This document shows positions 1 to 8,784 of a stretch of 64,000 nt of DNA, one piece after another. Position 1 is the stretch's first letter; the number at the start of each line of letters is the position of its first letter. The stretch is from positions 368,181 through 432,180 of the forward strand of contig NZ_NWSX01000001.1 in the NCBI RefSeq assembly GCF_002531825.1. The letters run 5' to 3'. The DNA is from Rhizobium sp. J15. Its GTDB lineage: Bacteria > Pseudomonadota > Alphaproteobacteria > Rhizobiales > Rhizobiaceae. Under the pieces are notes generated by a model. That model worked only from the letters and a program-made list of their open reading frames with translations. It did no database searches and was not told where the DNA came from. Position numbers and translations under genes: made by a program.

Positions 1-873
1 TTTCGGCTTGCCGATGCTGGCATACATGCCGGTCGTGCGGAATTCCGTCGGGTTGGTGCCGTAGACGCGGCGGAAGACTTTCGAGAAATAATTGGCGTCC
101 TCGAAGCCGCACATGATGGCGACCTCCTTGACCGGCAGGAAGTCCGCCTTGGTCAGCAGCTTGACGGCGCGCTGCAGCCGCTGCTGCAGCACGAATTCGG
201 CCGGCGGCACGCCCTCACTCTCGGCGAAGCTGCGGGAGAAATGCGCCCGGCTGAGGCCGACGATGGCGGCGAGTTCATTGACCGGCAGCGGCTTGTCGAG
301 ATTGGCGTTGATATGGTCGATCACCGGCTGCATCGGACTGAGCTCGGCGGCAAAGGCCGGCGAGCCGAAGACGTCGTCATAGAGCGCCATCGCCGCTTCA
401 TAGGCGATCGCCGAGGCAGCCCCCGGCGAGGTTGCGCCCTTGACGAGACGCAGGCTGCAATCGGCCAGGTGATCGACGGTCGAAGGCTGCAGTTTCAAGA
501 CCGGGCCGGCTGTCGAAAGCACCAGCTGATGGATGCGCAGGGTTTCCTCGCCGTTCATCGAGATCCAGAAATACTCCCAGCGTTCGCCCTTCTCCAGCCA
601 GTAGCGATGATTGTGGGGCACGAGCACCAGCAGCGTGTCGCCGCCCTGGAGGCGATAATTGCGGTTCTGGTAGCGCAGCCGGCCGGTGCCGCTGATCGTG
701 TGCTGCAGCACGGTGAAGGGGGTTTGGCCGCGCTTTCGGCCGTCCCAGTCATAGGTTTCGTTTTCGCGCACCTCATAGCCGGCGCTGGTCGGCATGGCGT
801 GCAATCGCTGGCGGCCGCGGGGCAGGGAAACCGTCCTCATCGACTGTCCGTTGGCGATCAAATCCTGCAGCAC
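1..873 (-). CDS. agpT: AraC-family transcriptional regulator of the alpha-galactoside operon (partial, C-terminus cut by window edge)
   Basis: The minus strand is open from a GTG at 873 to the window edge (291 codons), so only the extreme C-terminus is missing. GTG was chosen because AGGGG (881-885) lies 7 nt upstream; an ATG at 840 is the alternative. The N-terminal half looks like an AraC-type cupin sensor (YRLQGGDTLLVLVPHNHRYW). The C-terminal part carries two helix-turn-helix units, VNELAAIVGLSRAHFSRSF and VKEVAIMCGFEDANYFSKVF, typical of AraC/XylS activators. It is divergent from a GH4 alpha-galactosidase and Opp-type transporter, the same arrangement as Sinorhizobium agpT-agaL1-agpABCD-agaL2, where AgpT activates the operon in response to alpha-galactosides. 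The symbol is inferred from family and synteny. Confidence 0.85.
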   Translation of the reverse strand, partial: MLQDLIANGQSMRTVSLPRGRQRLHAMPTSAGYEVRENETYDWDGRKRGQTPFTVLQHTISGTGRLRYQNRNYRLQGGDTLLVLVPHNHRYWLEKGERWEYFWISMNGEETLRIHQLVLSTAGPVLKLQPSTVDHLADCSLRLVKGATSPGAASAIAYEAAMALYDDVFGSPAFAAELSPMQPVIDHINANLDKPLPVNELAAIVGLSRAHFSRSFAESEGVPPAEFVLQQRLQRAVKLLTKADFLPVKEVAIMCGFEDANYFSKVFRRVYGTNPTEFRTTGMYASIGKPK

Positions 874-1085
874 AAAATTACCCCTGAAAGCATAATCCTT
901 CTCTGGTCGGCCTGCCGAATTCGGGCATAATCCCGGTCGACAAGAAGAAGGGACGACGGCCGGAATTAGCGGCCGGGAGGAAAACAGGCAGGTTTTTCGG
1001 CTTTTTCAACCACATGCGCCGGCATGCGGCCTGATCCTCCATAGCCATATTTTCTCTAGCATTCGATTGGGTCGAGGTGAAGATC
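874..1085. promoter_or_regulatory. Divergent promoter region between agpT and agaL1
   Basis: About 210 bp separate the divergent regulator and alpha-galactosidase genes, so both promoters and the AraC-type operator must lie here. A GC-rich inverted repeat (CGGCCGGAATTAGCGGCCG, near 958-976) and a GCCGGC-centred palindrome near 1018-1024 are visible, but I cannot assign either to AgpT binding. The agaL1 ribosome site GAGGTGA is at 1074-1080. Confidence 0.5.
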
Positions 1086-2552
1086 ATGAGTTTCAAAATC
1101 GCTATCATCGGTGCGGGCAGCGTCGGTTTCACCAAGAAGCTGTTCACCGACATATTGTGCGTTCCGGAGTTCCGCGACATTGAATTCGCGCTGACGGATC
1201 TCAGCGAACACAATCTCGAAATGATCAAGGCGATCCTCGATCGCATCGTCGAGGCGAACGGGCTGCCGACCAAGGTGACGGCGACGACCGACCGGCGCCA
1301 GGCGCTGGCAGGCGCGCGCTACATTATCAGCTGCGTGCGCGTCGGCGGGCTCGAGGCCTATGCCGACGATATCAGAATTCCGCTGAAATACGGCATCGAC
1401 CAGTGCGTCGGTGATACGATCTGCGCCGGCGGCATCCTCTACGGCCAGCGCAACATTCCCGTCATCCTCGATTTCTGCAAGGACATAAGGGAAGTCGCCG
1501 AGCCGGGCGCGAAATTCCTGAACTATGCCAACCCGATGGCGATGAACACCTGGGCGGCGATCGAATACGGCAAGGTCGATACGGTCGGCCTTTGCCACGG
1601 CGTCCAGCACGGTGCCGAACAGATCGCCGAGGTGCTCGGCGCCAAGTCGGTGCGCGAGCTCGACTATGTCTGCTCCGGCATTAACCACCAGACCTGGTTC
1701 ATCGACCTGCGCCTCAACGGCCGCAAGATCGGCAAGGACGAGCTGGTGGCCGCCTTCGAGGCGCATCCTGTTTATTCGCAGCAGGAGAAACTGCGCATCG
1801 ACGTGCTGAAGCGTTTCGGCGTCTATTCCACCGAGAGCAACGGTCACCTCTCCGAATACCTGCCCTGGTACCGCAAGCGGCCGGAGGAAATCACCCGCTG
1901 GATCGACATGTCCGACTGGATCCACGGCGAGACCGGCGGCTACCTCCGCTATTCCACCGAAACGCGCAACTGGTTCGAGACGGAATTTCCGCAATTCCTG
2001 GAATCCGCCGGCAAGCCGATCGATCCCGCCAAGCGCTCGAACGAACATGCGAGCCATATTCTCGAGGCCTTGGAAACCAACCGGGTCTATCGCGGCCATT
2101 TCAACGTCAAGAACAACGGCGTCATCACCAACCTGCCGGCCGATGCGATCATCGAATCGCCCGGTTTCGTCGACCGCTTCGGCATCAATATGGTCTCCGG
2201 CGTCACCTTGCCGGAAGCCTGCGCGGCCACCTGCATTGCCTCGATCAACGTCCAGCGCATGTCGGTGCATGCCGCCATCTCGGGCGACATCGACCTGTTG
2301 AAGCTCGCCGTGCTGCACGATCCGCTGGTCGGGGCCGTCTCGACGCCGGAGGAGGTCTGGCAGATGGTCGACGAGATGGTCGTTGCCCAGGCGCGCTGGC
2401 TGCCGCAATATGCCGATGCCGTGCCGGCCGCCAAGGAGCGGCTGTCGAAATCGAAGGTGCAGACCCGCGACTGGGCGGGGGCCGCACGCCGCAACGTCCG
2501 CTCGATCGAAGAGCTGCGCGCGGAAAAGGCGGCGCTGAAGCAGGCCGTCTGA
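1086..2552 (+). CDS. agaL1: Alpha-galactosidase, glycoside hydrolase family 4
   Basis: A 488-residue GH4 enzyme that hydrolyses alpha-galactosides such as melibiose and raffinose inside the cell after uptake. GH4 enzymes use NAD+ and a divalent metal. The NAD-binding Rossmann motif is at the N-terminus (AIIGAGSVGFTKK), and the metal-binding Cys/His segments are seen as GLCHGVQHG and GINHQTWF. The ATG at 1086 is preferred over the in-frame GTG at 1077 because GAGGTGA (1074-1080) sits 5 nt before it. It is the first gene of the agp operon, and a second GH4 paralogue (agaL2) closes it. No signal peptide is seen, so it should be cytoplasmic. GH4 also contains alpha-glucosidases; the assignment to galactosides rests on the operon. 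Confidence 0.88.
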   Translation: MSFKIAIIGAGSVGFTKKLFTDILCVPEFRDIEFALTDLSEHNLEMIKAILDRIVEANGLPTKVTATTDRRQALAGARYIISCVRVGGLEAYADDIRIPLKYGIDQCVGDTICAGGILYGQRNIPVILDFCKDIREVAEPGAKFLNYANPMAMNTWAAIEYGKVDTVGLCHGVQHGAEQIAEVLGAKSVRELDYVCSGINHQTWFIDLRLNGRKIGKDELVAAFEAHPVYSQQEKLRIDVLKRFGVYSTESNGHLSEYLPWYRKRPEEITRWIDMSDWIHGETGGYLRYSTETRNWFETEFPQFLESAGKPIDPAKRSNEHASHILEALETNRVYRGHFNVKNNGVITNLPADAIIESPGFVDRFGINMVSGVTLPEACAATCIASINVQRMSVHAAISGDIDLLKLAVLHDPLVGAVSTPEEVWQMVDEMVVAQARWLPQYADAVPAAKERLSKSKVQTRDWAGAARRNVRSIEELRAEKAALKQAV

Positions 2553-2570
2553 TTTTCGTGGAGGATGGGC

Positions 2571-2601
2571 GTCATGGATTTCCGGGAGGGAAATCCATGA
2601 C
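2571..2601 (+). promoter_or_regulatory. Intercistronic hairpin between agaL1 and agpA
   Basis: A perfect 13-bp inverted repeat, GTCATGGATTTCC at 2571-2583 and its complement at 2589-2601, with a 5-nt loop. No T-run follows, so it is more likely an mRNA processing or stability element than a terminator. Its place just before the binding-protein gene would protect the 5' end of agpA mRNA. Confidence 0.6.
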
Positions 2602-2675
2602 ATCAGCCCGCCGTCACGCCGTTCGAGGAGAAAGGAGCCGGCTGCGCCCGCGCTCCGGAACAAGAGGGAGAAACG

Positions 2676-4763
2676 ATGATGAATTTCCGCAAAGCAGGCA
2701 TTCTCGCCGGACTGGCGCTCGGCGTCTCGGTCTTGGCGCTGAACGCCTATGCCGCCGAGGCAACCGTTCCGCCGGTGCCGCCGGAATTCCCGGCCGAAGG
2801 CAAGATCAATTATGTCGCGCGCGACTCCATCCTGGAGTTCAAGGCGCTGCCCGAATATCACGAGCCCGACTGGGTCACGAAGAATTTCGTTGCCACCGGC
2901 AAGCTGCCGCCGGTGAAAGATCGCCTGCCGAAGGAGCCGCTGGTCTTCAAGACGGGCAATATGCCTGACGGCATCGGGGTCTACGGCGATACGATGCGCC
3001 ACGTCATCGGTGGCCGGCCGGAAGGCTGGAACTATGGCGCCGGCCAGACCCAGGGCTGGGGCGGCATCGATATCGGGCTTTCCGAATGCCTGACGCGCAC
3101 CGCCCCGCTCTTCCAGGTGGAAGCCAAGGATACCGAGCCGCTGCCGAACCTTGCCAAGAGCTGGGATTGGTCCGAGGACGGCCACAAGCTGACCATGCAT
3201 CTGATCGAAGGCGCCAAGTGGTCTGACGGCGCTCCGTTCAATGCCGACGACATCATGTTTTATTGGGACGACGAAGTCATCGATCCCAACGTCTCGCCGC
3301 TCGGCGGCGGCGCTTCGCCTGAGGCTTTCGGTGTCGGCACGACGCTGAAGAAGATCGACGACTACACCGTCGAATGGACCTTCAAGGAGGCCTTCCCGAA
3401 GCAATATCTCTATACGATGGCCTACCCGAACTTCTGCCCGGGTCCGTCGCATATCCTGAAACCCCAGCATCCGAAATATTCGAAGAACACCTACGACCAG
3501 TTCAAGAATGCCTTCCCGCCGGAATACATGAACATGCCGGTCATGGGCGCCTGGGTGCCGGTGGAATATCGCTCCGACGACATCATCGTGCTCCGCCGCA
3601 ACCCCTATTACTGGAAGGTCGACGAGAAGGGCAATCAGCTGCCTTATCTCAACGAACTGCACTACAAGCTCTCGACCTGGGCCGACCGCGACGTGCAGGC
3701 GGTGGCGGGCTCCGCCGACTTCTCGAACCTCGAACAGCCGGAAAACTTCGTCGCCTCGCTGAAGCGCGCCGCTGAGAAGACCGCGCCCGCCCGCCTGGCT
3801 TTCGGCCCGCGCCTGATCGGCTATAACCTGCGCATGAACTTCTCCGCCAATGGCTGGGGCAACCCGGATGAGCGCGGCCAGGCGATCCGCGAGTTGAACC
3901 GCAACGAGGACTTCCGCAAGGCCGTCACCATGGCGCTCGACCGCAAGGCGATCGGCGACTCGCTGGTCAAGGGGCCGTTCACGGCGATCTATCCGGGCGG
4001 GCTCTCCTCCGGCACCAGCTTTTACGACCGCACATCCACCGTCTACTATCCCTTCGATCTCGAGGGCGCCAAGGCGGAGCTCGCCAAGGCTGGCCTCAAG
4101 GATACGGATGGCAACGGCATCGTAAACTTCCCGGCCGGCACGGCGGGCGGCAAGGATGTCGAAATCGTCATGCTGATCAACAATCAGTACACGACCGACA
4201 AGAGCCTTGCCGAAGGTGTCGTGGCTCAGATGGAGAAGCTCGGGCTGAAGATCGTCATCAACGCGCTCGACGGCGCCAAGCGTGACGACGCCCATTATGC
4301 CGGCCGCTTCGACTGGCTGATCCAGCGCAACACCACGGAACTGTCGTCGGTGGTGCAGAATACCGAGCAGCTTGCCCCGGTCGGCCCGCGTACCAGCTGG
4401 CAGCATCGCGCCGGCAAGGATGATCAGCTCGATCTGATGCCCTTCGAAAATGAGCTTGTCGATGTCGTCAACAAGTTCAGGACGAGCCAGGACAATGACG
4501 AGCGCGTCAATCTGATGAAGCAGTATCAGAAGATCTCGACGGAACACGTCAATACCGTGGGCCTGACGGAATATCCGGGCGCGCTGATCATCAACAAGCG
4601 CTTCTCGAATGTGCCGCAGGGAACGCCGATCATGATGTTCAACTGGGCTGAAGACTCGGTCATCCGCGAACGCCTGTGGGTGGCTGCCGACAAGCAGGGC
4701 AAATACGAGCTGTTCCCCGAGCAGCTGCCCGGCAAACCCGGCGACAAAGGCCCGATAAACTGA
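2676..4763 (+). CDS. agpA: Alpha-galactoside ABC transporter, periplasmic substrate-binding protein
   Basis: A 695-residue solute-binding protein of the SBP_bac_5 (Opp/Dpp) family, which captures alpha-galactosides in the periplasm and hands them to AgpB/AgpC. The start ATG at 2676 follows GAGGGAG at 2664-2670. The N-terminus is a signal peptide (KAGILAGLALGVSVLALNAYA, cleaved near AYA-AE). The family's usual W-rich segments are present (SWDWSEDGHKLTMHL, GAKWSDGAPFNADD). It is longer than most family-5 binding proteins (about 540 residues), as are other rhizobial sugar-binding members. It is followed by two strong hairpins before agpB, which would favour accumulation of this transcript segment over the permease part. 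Confidence 0.88.
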   Translation: MMNFRKAGILAGLALGVSVLALNAYAAEATVPPVPPEFPAEGKINYVARDSILEFKALPEYHEPDWVTKNFVATGKLPPVKDRLPKEPLVFKTGNMPDGIGVYGDTMRHVIGGRPEGWNYGAGQTQGWGGIDIGLSECLTRTAPLFQVEAKDTEPLPNLAKSWDWSEDGHKLTMHLIEGAKWSDGAPFNADDIMFYWDDEVIDPNVSPLGGGASPEAFGVGTTLKKIDDYTVEWTFKEAFPKQYLYTMAYPNFCPGPSHILKPQHPKYSKNTYDQFKNAFPPEYMNMPVMGAWVPVEYRSDDIIVLRRNPYYWKVDEKGNQLPYLNELHYKLSTWADRDVQAVAGSADFSNLEQPENFVASLKRAAEKTAPARLAFGPRLIGYNLRMNFSANGWGNPDERGQAIRELNRNEDFRKAVTMALDRKAIGDSLVKGPFTAIYPGGLSSGTSFYDRTSTVYYPFDLEGAKAELAKAGLKDTDGNGIVNFPAGTAGGKDVEIVMLINNQYTTDKSLAEGVVAQMEKLGLKIVINALDGAKRDDAHYAGRFDWLIQRNTTELSSVVQNTEQLAPVGPRTSWQHRAGKDDQLDLMPFENELVDVVNKFRTSQDNDERVNLMKQYQKISTEHVNTVGLTEYPGALIINKRFSNVPQGTPIMMFNWAEDSVIRERLWVAADKQGKYELFPEQLPGKPGDKGPIN

Positions 4764-4791
4764 TGCATCGCATCAGGAAATAAAGAGCAAA

Positions 4792-4871
4792 AGCGTCGCA
4801 TGTTGTGCGACGCTCTGGAGAGCTCCCTCCCAGCTGAAGTGAGCTTCCGGCCGCGCGTGGCGCGCGGCCGG
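4792..4871 (+). promoter_or_regulatory. Two tandem hairpins between agpA and agpB
   Basis: Hairpin 1: AGCGTCGCA (4792-4800) pairs with TGCGACGCT (4806-4814) around a 5-nt loop. Hairpin 2: CCGGCCGCGCG (4847-4857) pairs with CGCGCGGCCGG (4861-4871) around a 3-nt loop. Both are perfect and GC-rich but lack a T-tract. The likely role is partial termination or protection from 3' exonucleases, giving more binding protein than permease. Confidence 0.6.
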
Positions 4872-4936
4872 ACAAGACCAACGAGCCGGCCGCGCTGACA
4901 AGGAGCGACTGGCGGCAAGGAGAAGCGAACCGTTCA

Positions 4937-5944
4937 ATGTTACGATTCCTGCTCGTGCGCATAGCCTCCGCGATCCCCGTTCTCTTCATCCTGAGCGTGG
5001 TGACCTTCGCGATCATCCAGGCCCCGCCCGGCGACTACGCCGATTATATTAGATCGCAGCTGATCAACCAGGGCGGCGCATCTTACGCCCAGGCCGAAGC
5101 CCAGGCGCAGGCCTACAGGATCGAGCACGGGCTCGATAAGCCGCTGGTCGTCCAATACGTCAACTGGATCGGCGGGATCGTGACGCGCGGCGATTTCGGA
5201 TACAGCATGTTCTACAACAAGCCGGTCGCCGACGTCGTCGCAGAGCGCCTGCCGCGGACCTTGCTTCTCGCGCTCGTCTGCCACATCTTCGCCTCGGTGC
5301 TCGGCATCGGCTTCGGCATCTGGGCGGCAACGCGCCAATACAGCTGGATCGACAGCGCGCTTTCAGCGGTTTCCTTTCTCGGCATGACGGTGCCGCGCTT
5401 CCTGATGGCGCTGATCATCGTCTATCTCCTGGTCTTCCAGTTCAATGTGACCGAGATCGGCAGCTTCTTCTCGCCGCAATATGGCGGGGCGCCCTGGTCC
5501 TGGGCGAAATTCGTCGATCTCGTCAGCCATGTCTGGCCTGTTGTGGCGATCGCCACCTTCGGCGGGCTCGCCTACAACATGCGCGTCATGCGCGGCAATC
5601 TGCTCGATACTTTGAATGCCCAATATGTCGAGACGGCCAAGGCCAAGGGGCTTTCCGGCGGCGCTGTCGTGATGCGCCATGCCGTGCCGAATGCGCTGCA
5701 TCCGCTGGTCATGTATCAGGGCGTCGTGCTGCCTTACATGCTGACCGGCGAGATCGAAACCGCCATCATCTTCGCGCTGCCGACTGTCGGCCCGGCGATC
5801 GTCGGCTCGATGGCGATCGGCGACGTCTATGTCACCGCCACTTTCATGATGGTGCTGTCGGCGACGCTGATCGTCGGCAATATCATCGCCGACATGCTGC
5901 TCGCCTTGCTCGATCCGCGCGTGCGCCAGTTCGGAGGAGCCTGA
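4937..5944 (+). CDS. agpB: Alpha-galactoside ABC transporter permease (DppB-type)
   Basis: A 335-residue inner-membrane permease of the BPD_transp_1 family, DppB/OppB branch. An N-terminal membrane helix (IASAIPVLFILSVVTFAII) is followed by a periplasmic segment and further hydrophobic helices. The cytoplasmic EAA-type loop that contacts the ATPase is recognisable (ETAKAKGLSGGAVVMRHAVP). AAGGAG near 4917-4922 is 14 nt from the ATG, a long spacing, so the start is less certain than for its neighbours. The next permease gene begins 1 nt after the stop, so the two are translationally linked and should form the heterodimeric channel. Confidence 0.87.
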   Translation: MLRFLLVRIASAIPVLFILSVVTFAIIQAPPGDYADYIRSQLINQGGASYAQAEAQAQAYRIEHGLDKPLVVQYVNWIGGIVTRGDFGYSMFYNKPVADVVAERLPRTLLLALVCHIFASVLGIGFGIWAATRQYSWIDSALSAVSFLGMTVPRFLMALIIVYLLVFQFNVTEIGSFFSPQYGGAPWSWAKFVDLVSHVWPVVAIATFGGLAYNMRVMRGNLLDTLNAQYVETAKAKGLSGGAVVMRHAVPNALHPLVMYQGVVLPYMLTGEIETAIIFALPTVGPAIVGSMAIGDVYVTATFMMVLSATLIVGNIIADMLLALLDPRVRQFGGA

Positions 5945-5945
5945 T

Positions 5946-7082
5946 ATGCTTGCTTTCGACTCGTCCGACACGCCGCCGACCACCGAACCGGCAATCAAAA
6001 AACCGTCGCATGGCAGCGAAAGCTATCTCGCGCTCGTCTGGCGCCGGCTGCGGCGCTCCTGGACCGGCATGGCCGGGCTCATCCTGGTCGGGCTGCTGCT
6101 GCTCATGGCGGTCTTTGCCGATTTCTTCGCGCCGATGGATCCGAAGGCGACCGATGTCGGCTTCGCCCCGCCGCAGGTGATGAGCTTCCACGACAAGGAC
6201 GGCAATTTCGTCTTCCAGCCGCGCGTCTATGCGCTGTCGGATTCCGAGGAGCTCGATCCGGTCACCTTCCAGCCGATCGTCGGCATGGATTACGACAATC
6301 CGCGCCTGCTCGGCTTCTTCGTCAAGGGCGCCGAATACAAGCTGTTCGGCCTGATCCCGGCCGACCGCCACTTCTTCGGTTCGACCGATGGCCAGCCGGT
6401 GCACTTCCTCGGCACCGACAAATTCGGCCGCGACGTGCTGTCGCGCGCCATCATCGGCTCGCGCATCTCGCTGATGATCGCGCTGACCGTCGTCTTCATC
6501 GTCACGCTGATCGGCACGACCGTCGGCATGGTCTCGGGCTATTTCGGCGGCACCTTCGATATCTGGCTGCAGCGCTTCGTCGAACTGGTGCTGGCTTTCC
6601 CGCAATTGCCGCTCTATCTGGCGCTGACCTCGCTCATCCCGGTGACGGCGCCGACCAATGTCTTCCTCGCCTTCGTCATCTTCGTCATGTCGGCGCTCGG
6701 CTGGGCGCAGATGTCGCGCGAGGTGCGCGGCAAGACCCTGGCGCTCGCGCGCATCGATTATGTCAGGGCGGCGATGGCCGTCGGCGCCACCGACCGGCGC
6801 ATCATCATCCAGCATATCCTGCCGAATGTGATGAGCCACGTCATCGTCGCGGTGACGCTGCACATACCGAGCGTCGTGCTCTTGGAATCCTTCCTCGGCT
6901 TCCTCGGCTTTGCCGTCAAGCCGCCGCTGATTTCCTGGGGGCTGATGCTGCAGGATACGGCGACCTATTCGGTCATCGGCTCCTATCCCTGGATTCTCTC
7001 CCCCGTCGGCTTCGTGCTCGTCACCGTCTTCGCCTTCAATGCGCTCGGCGACGGACTGCGCGACGCGGTCGATCCTTATTGA
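5946..7082 (+). CDS. agpC: Alpha-galactoside ABC transporter permease (DppC-type)
   Basis: A 378-residue inner-membrane permease, DppC/OppC branch. It has the OppC-type N-terminal helix (LILVGLLLLMAVFADFFAPM), then a periplasmic insert of about 100 residues before the core helices, and the FGRDVLSRAIIGSRISL segment common in DppC proteins. The ATPase-contact loop reads YVRAAMAVGATDRRIIIQHILP. It is longer than a typical DppC (about 300 residues) because of the periplasmic insert, which suits transporters with large binding proteins. It follows agpB by a single base and precedes the ATPase gene by 10 nt. Confidence 0.87.
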   Translation: MLAFDSSDTPPTTEPAIKKPSHGSESYLALVWRRLRRSWTGMAGLILVGLLLLMAVFADFFAPMDPKATDVGFAPPQVMSFHDKDGNFVFQPRVYALSDSEELDPVTFQPIVGMDYDNPRLLGFFVKGAEYKLFGLIPADRHFFGSTDGQPVHFLGTDKFGRDVLSRAIIGSRISLMIALTVVFIVTLIGTTVGMVSGYFGGTFDIWLQRFVELVLAFPQLPLYLALTSLIPVTAPTNVFLAFVIFVMSALGWAQMSREVRGKTLALARIDYVRAAMAVGATDRRIIIQHILPNVMSHVIVAVTLHIPSVVLLESFLGFLGFAVKPPLISWGLMLQDTATYSVIGSYPWILSPVGFVLVTVFAFNALGDGLRDAVDPY

Positions 7083-7092
7083 GGTGATTGAT

Positions 7093-8760
7093 ATGGCTCT
7101 TGCACTGGTCAATTCCTTCGCCCCGCCCGTACGCCACGATCATGATGGCCGCTCCGAGACGCCGATCATCGACGCCCGCAATGTGGCGGTGAATTTCAAG
7201 GTCGAGGATGGCATGGTCGAAGCCGTCAAGGACGTCTCCTTCCAGCTCTATCGCGGCGAGACGATCGCGATCGTCGGCGAATCCGGCTCCGGCAAATCGG
7301 TGACGGCGCGGACGGTGATGGGGCTGTTGTCGAAGCGCGCCGTCGTCTCGGAGAAATCGACGGTTTCTTATGACGGCAGCAATATCCTCAAATTTTCCGA
7401 GCGGGCGCGCCGCAAGCTGCGCGGCGACCGCATCTCGATGATTTTCCAGGAGCCGATGAGCTCGCTGAACCCGATCTATACGATCGGCAGCCAGATCGTC
7501 GAGGCGATCCGCGTCCACCGTCGCATGAGCCGCAGGGATGCCGAAAAGCGGGCGCTGGAACTGCTCGAACATGTGCAGATCCCCGATCCCGCCGCGCGGC
7601 TGAAGCAATATCCGCATCAACTTTCCGGCGGCCAGCGCCAGCGCGTGATGATCGCCATGGCGCTCGCCAACGATCCCGACGTGCTGATTGCCGACGAGCC
7701 GACGACGGCGCTCGACGTCACCGTGCAGGCGCAGATCCTCAACCTGATCCGCAACCTGCAGAAAGAGTTGGGGATGGCCGTCATCCTCATCACGCACGAT
7801 CTGACCGTCGTGCGGCAGTTTTCCGATTACGTCTACGTGATGCAGCACGGCGAGGTGCGCGAGCACAACGTCACCGAAGCGCTGTTTGCCAATCCGCAGC
7901 ACGCCTATACCAGGCACCTGCTCGCCTCCGAACCGCGCGGCGAGGCCAATCCGCTGCCGGAGGGATCGGATATCATCCTCGATGCCAAGGGCGTGCGCGT
8001 CTCCTTCATGATGCGCCACGGCACATTCCTCAAGCCCGAGATGCGCGAGCTCGTTGCCGTCGACAGTCTTGGCCTGACGCTGCGCCGCCACGAGACGCTC
8101 GGTCTCGTCGGCGAATCCGGCTCCGGCAAGACGACCTTCGGCCAGGCGATCCTGCGGCTGAACAATGCCCAGGCCGGCGAAATCCATTTCGACCGGCAGC
8201 CGATCCATGGCCTGTCGCGGGCCGAGATGCGGCCGCTGCGCGCCCGCATGCAGGTGGTGTTCCAGGATCCGTTCTCATCGCTCAACCCGCGCATGACGAT
8301 CGGCCAGATCATCGAGGAGGGGCTCGTCGTCAACCGGCTCGGCGCCACCAGGGGCGAGCGGCAGGATCGGGTGCGCGAGGCGCTGGTTGCCGCCGGCATG
8401 CCGGGCAATATCCTCTCGCGTTTCCCGCATGAATTTTCCGGCGGCCAGCGCCAGCGCATCGCGATCGCCCGCGCCATCGCGCTGGAGCCGGAATTCATCC
8501 TGCTCGACGAGCCGACATCGGCGCTCGATCTTTCCGTCCAGGCCCAGATCATCGAGCTCCTGCGCAAGCTGCAGGACGAGCGGGGCCTGAGCTACCTCTT
8601 CATTTCTCACGATCTCAAGGTCGTGAGGGCGCTCTGCCATCGCGTCATCGTCATGCAGCATGGCAGGATCGTCGAAGAGGGTCCCGTCAACGAAGTTCTC
8701 ACCCATCCCAAGACCGCCTACACCGAACGGCTCGTCAAGGCCGCTTTCGAGGTAGCATGA
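7093..8760 (+). CDS. agpD: Alpha-galactoside ABC transporter ATP-binding protein, tandem ATPase domains
   Basis: A 555-residue protein that fuses two OppD/OppF-like ATPase domains. Each half has a Walker A (GESGSGKS at about 62-69; GESGSGKTT in the second half), an ABC signature ([16 protein letters not shown]), and a Walker B/D-loop ([20 protein letters not shown]). One gene therefore supplies both nucleotide-binding subunits. The ATG at 7093 follows GAGGTGATTG at 7081-7090; the in-frame extension upstream runs inside agpC and is not used. The following gene agaL2 starts 24 nt after the stop. Confidence 0.9.
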   Translation: MALALVNSFAPPVRHDHDGRSETPIIDARNVAVNFKVEDGMVEAVKDVSFQLYRGETIAIVGESGSGKSVTARTVMGLLSKRAVVSEKSTVSYDGSNILKFSERARRKLRGDRISMIFQEPMSSLNPIYTIGSQIVEAIRVHRRMSRRDAEKRALELLEHVQIPDPAARLKQYPHQLSGGQRQRVMIAMALANDPDVLIADEPTTALDVTVQAQILNLIRNLQKELGMAVILITHDLTVVRQFSDYVYVMQHGEVREHNVTEALFANPQHAYTRHLLASEPRGEANPLPEGSDIILDAKGVRVSFMMRHGTFLKPEMRELVAVDSLGLTLRRHETLGLVGESGSGKTTFGQAILRLNNAQAGEIHFDRQPIHGLSRAEMRPLRARMQVVFQDPFSSLNPRMTIGQIIEEGLVVNRLGATRGERQDRVREALVAAGMPGNILSRFPHEFSGGQRQRIAIARAIALEPEFILLDEPTSALDLSVQAQIIELLRKLQDERGLSYLFISHDLKVVRALCHRVIVMQHGRIVEEGPVNEVLTHPKTAYTERLVKAAFEVA

Positions 8761-8784
8761 TTGACCCGCATGCCGGAGGTTATA

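Noticed and set aside
1056..4547. Open frame of more than 1,100 codons on the minus strand
   Set aside because: It lies antisense to agaL1 and agpA, has no recognisable domain, and is the Asp/Arg/Ile-rich shadow expected from high-GC codon bias.
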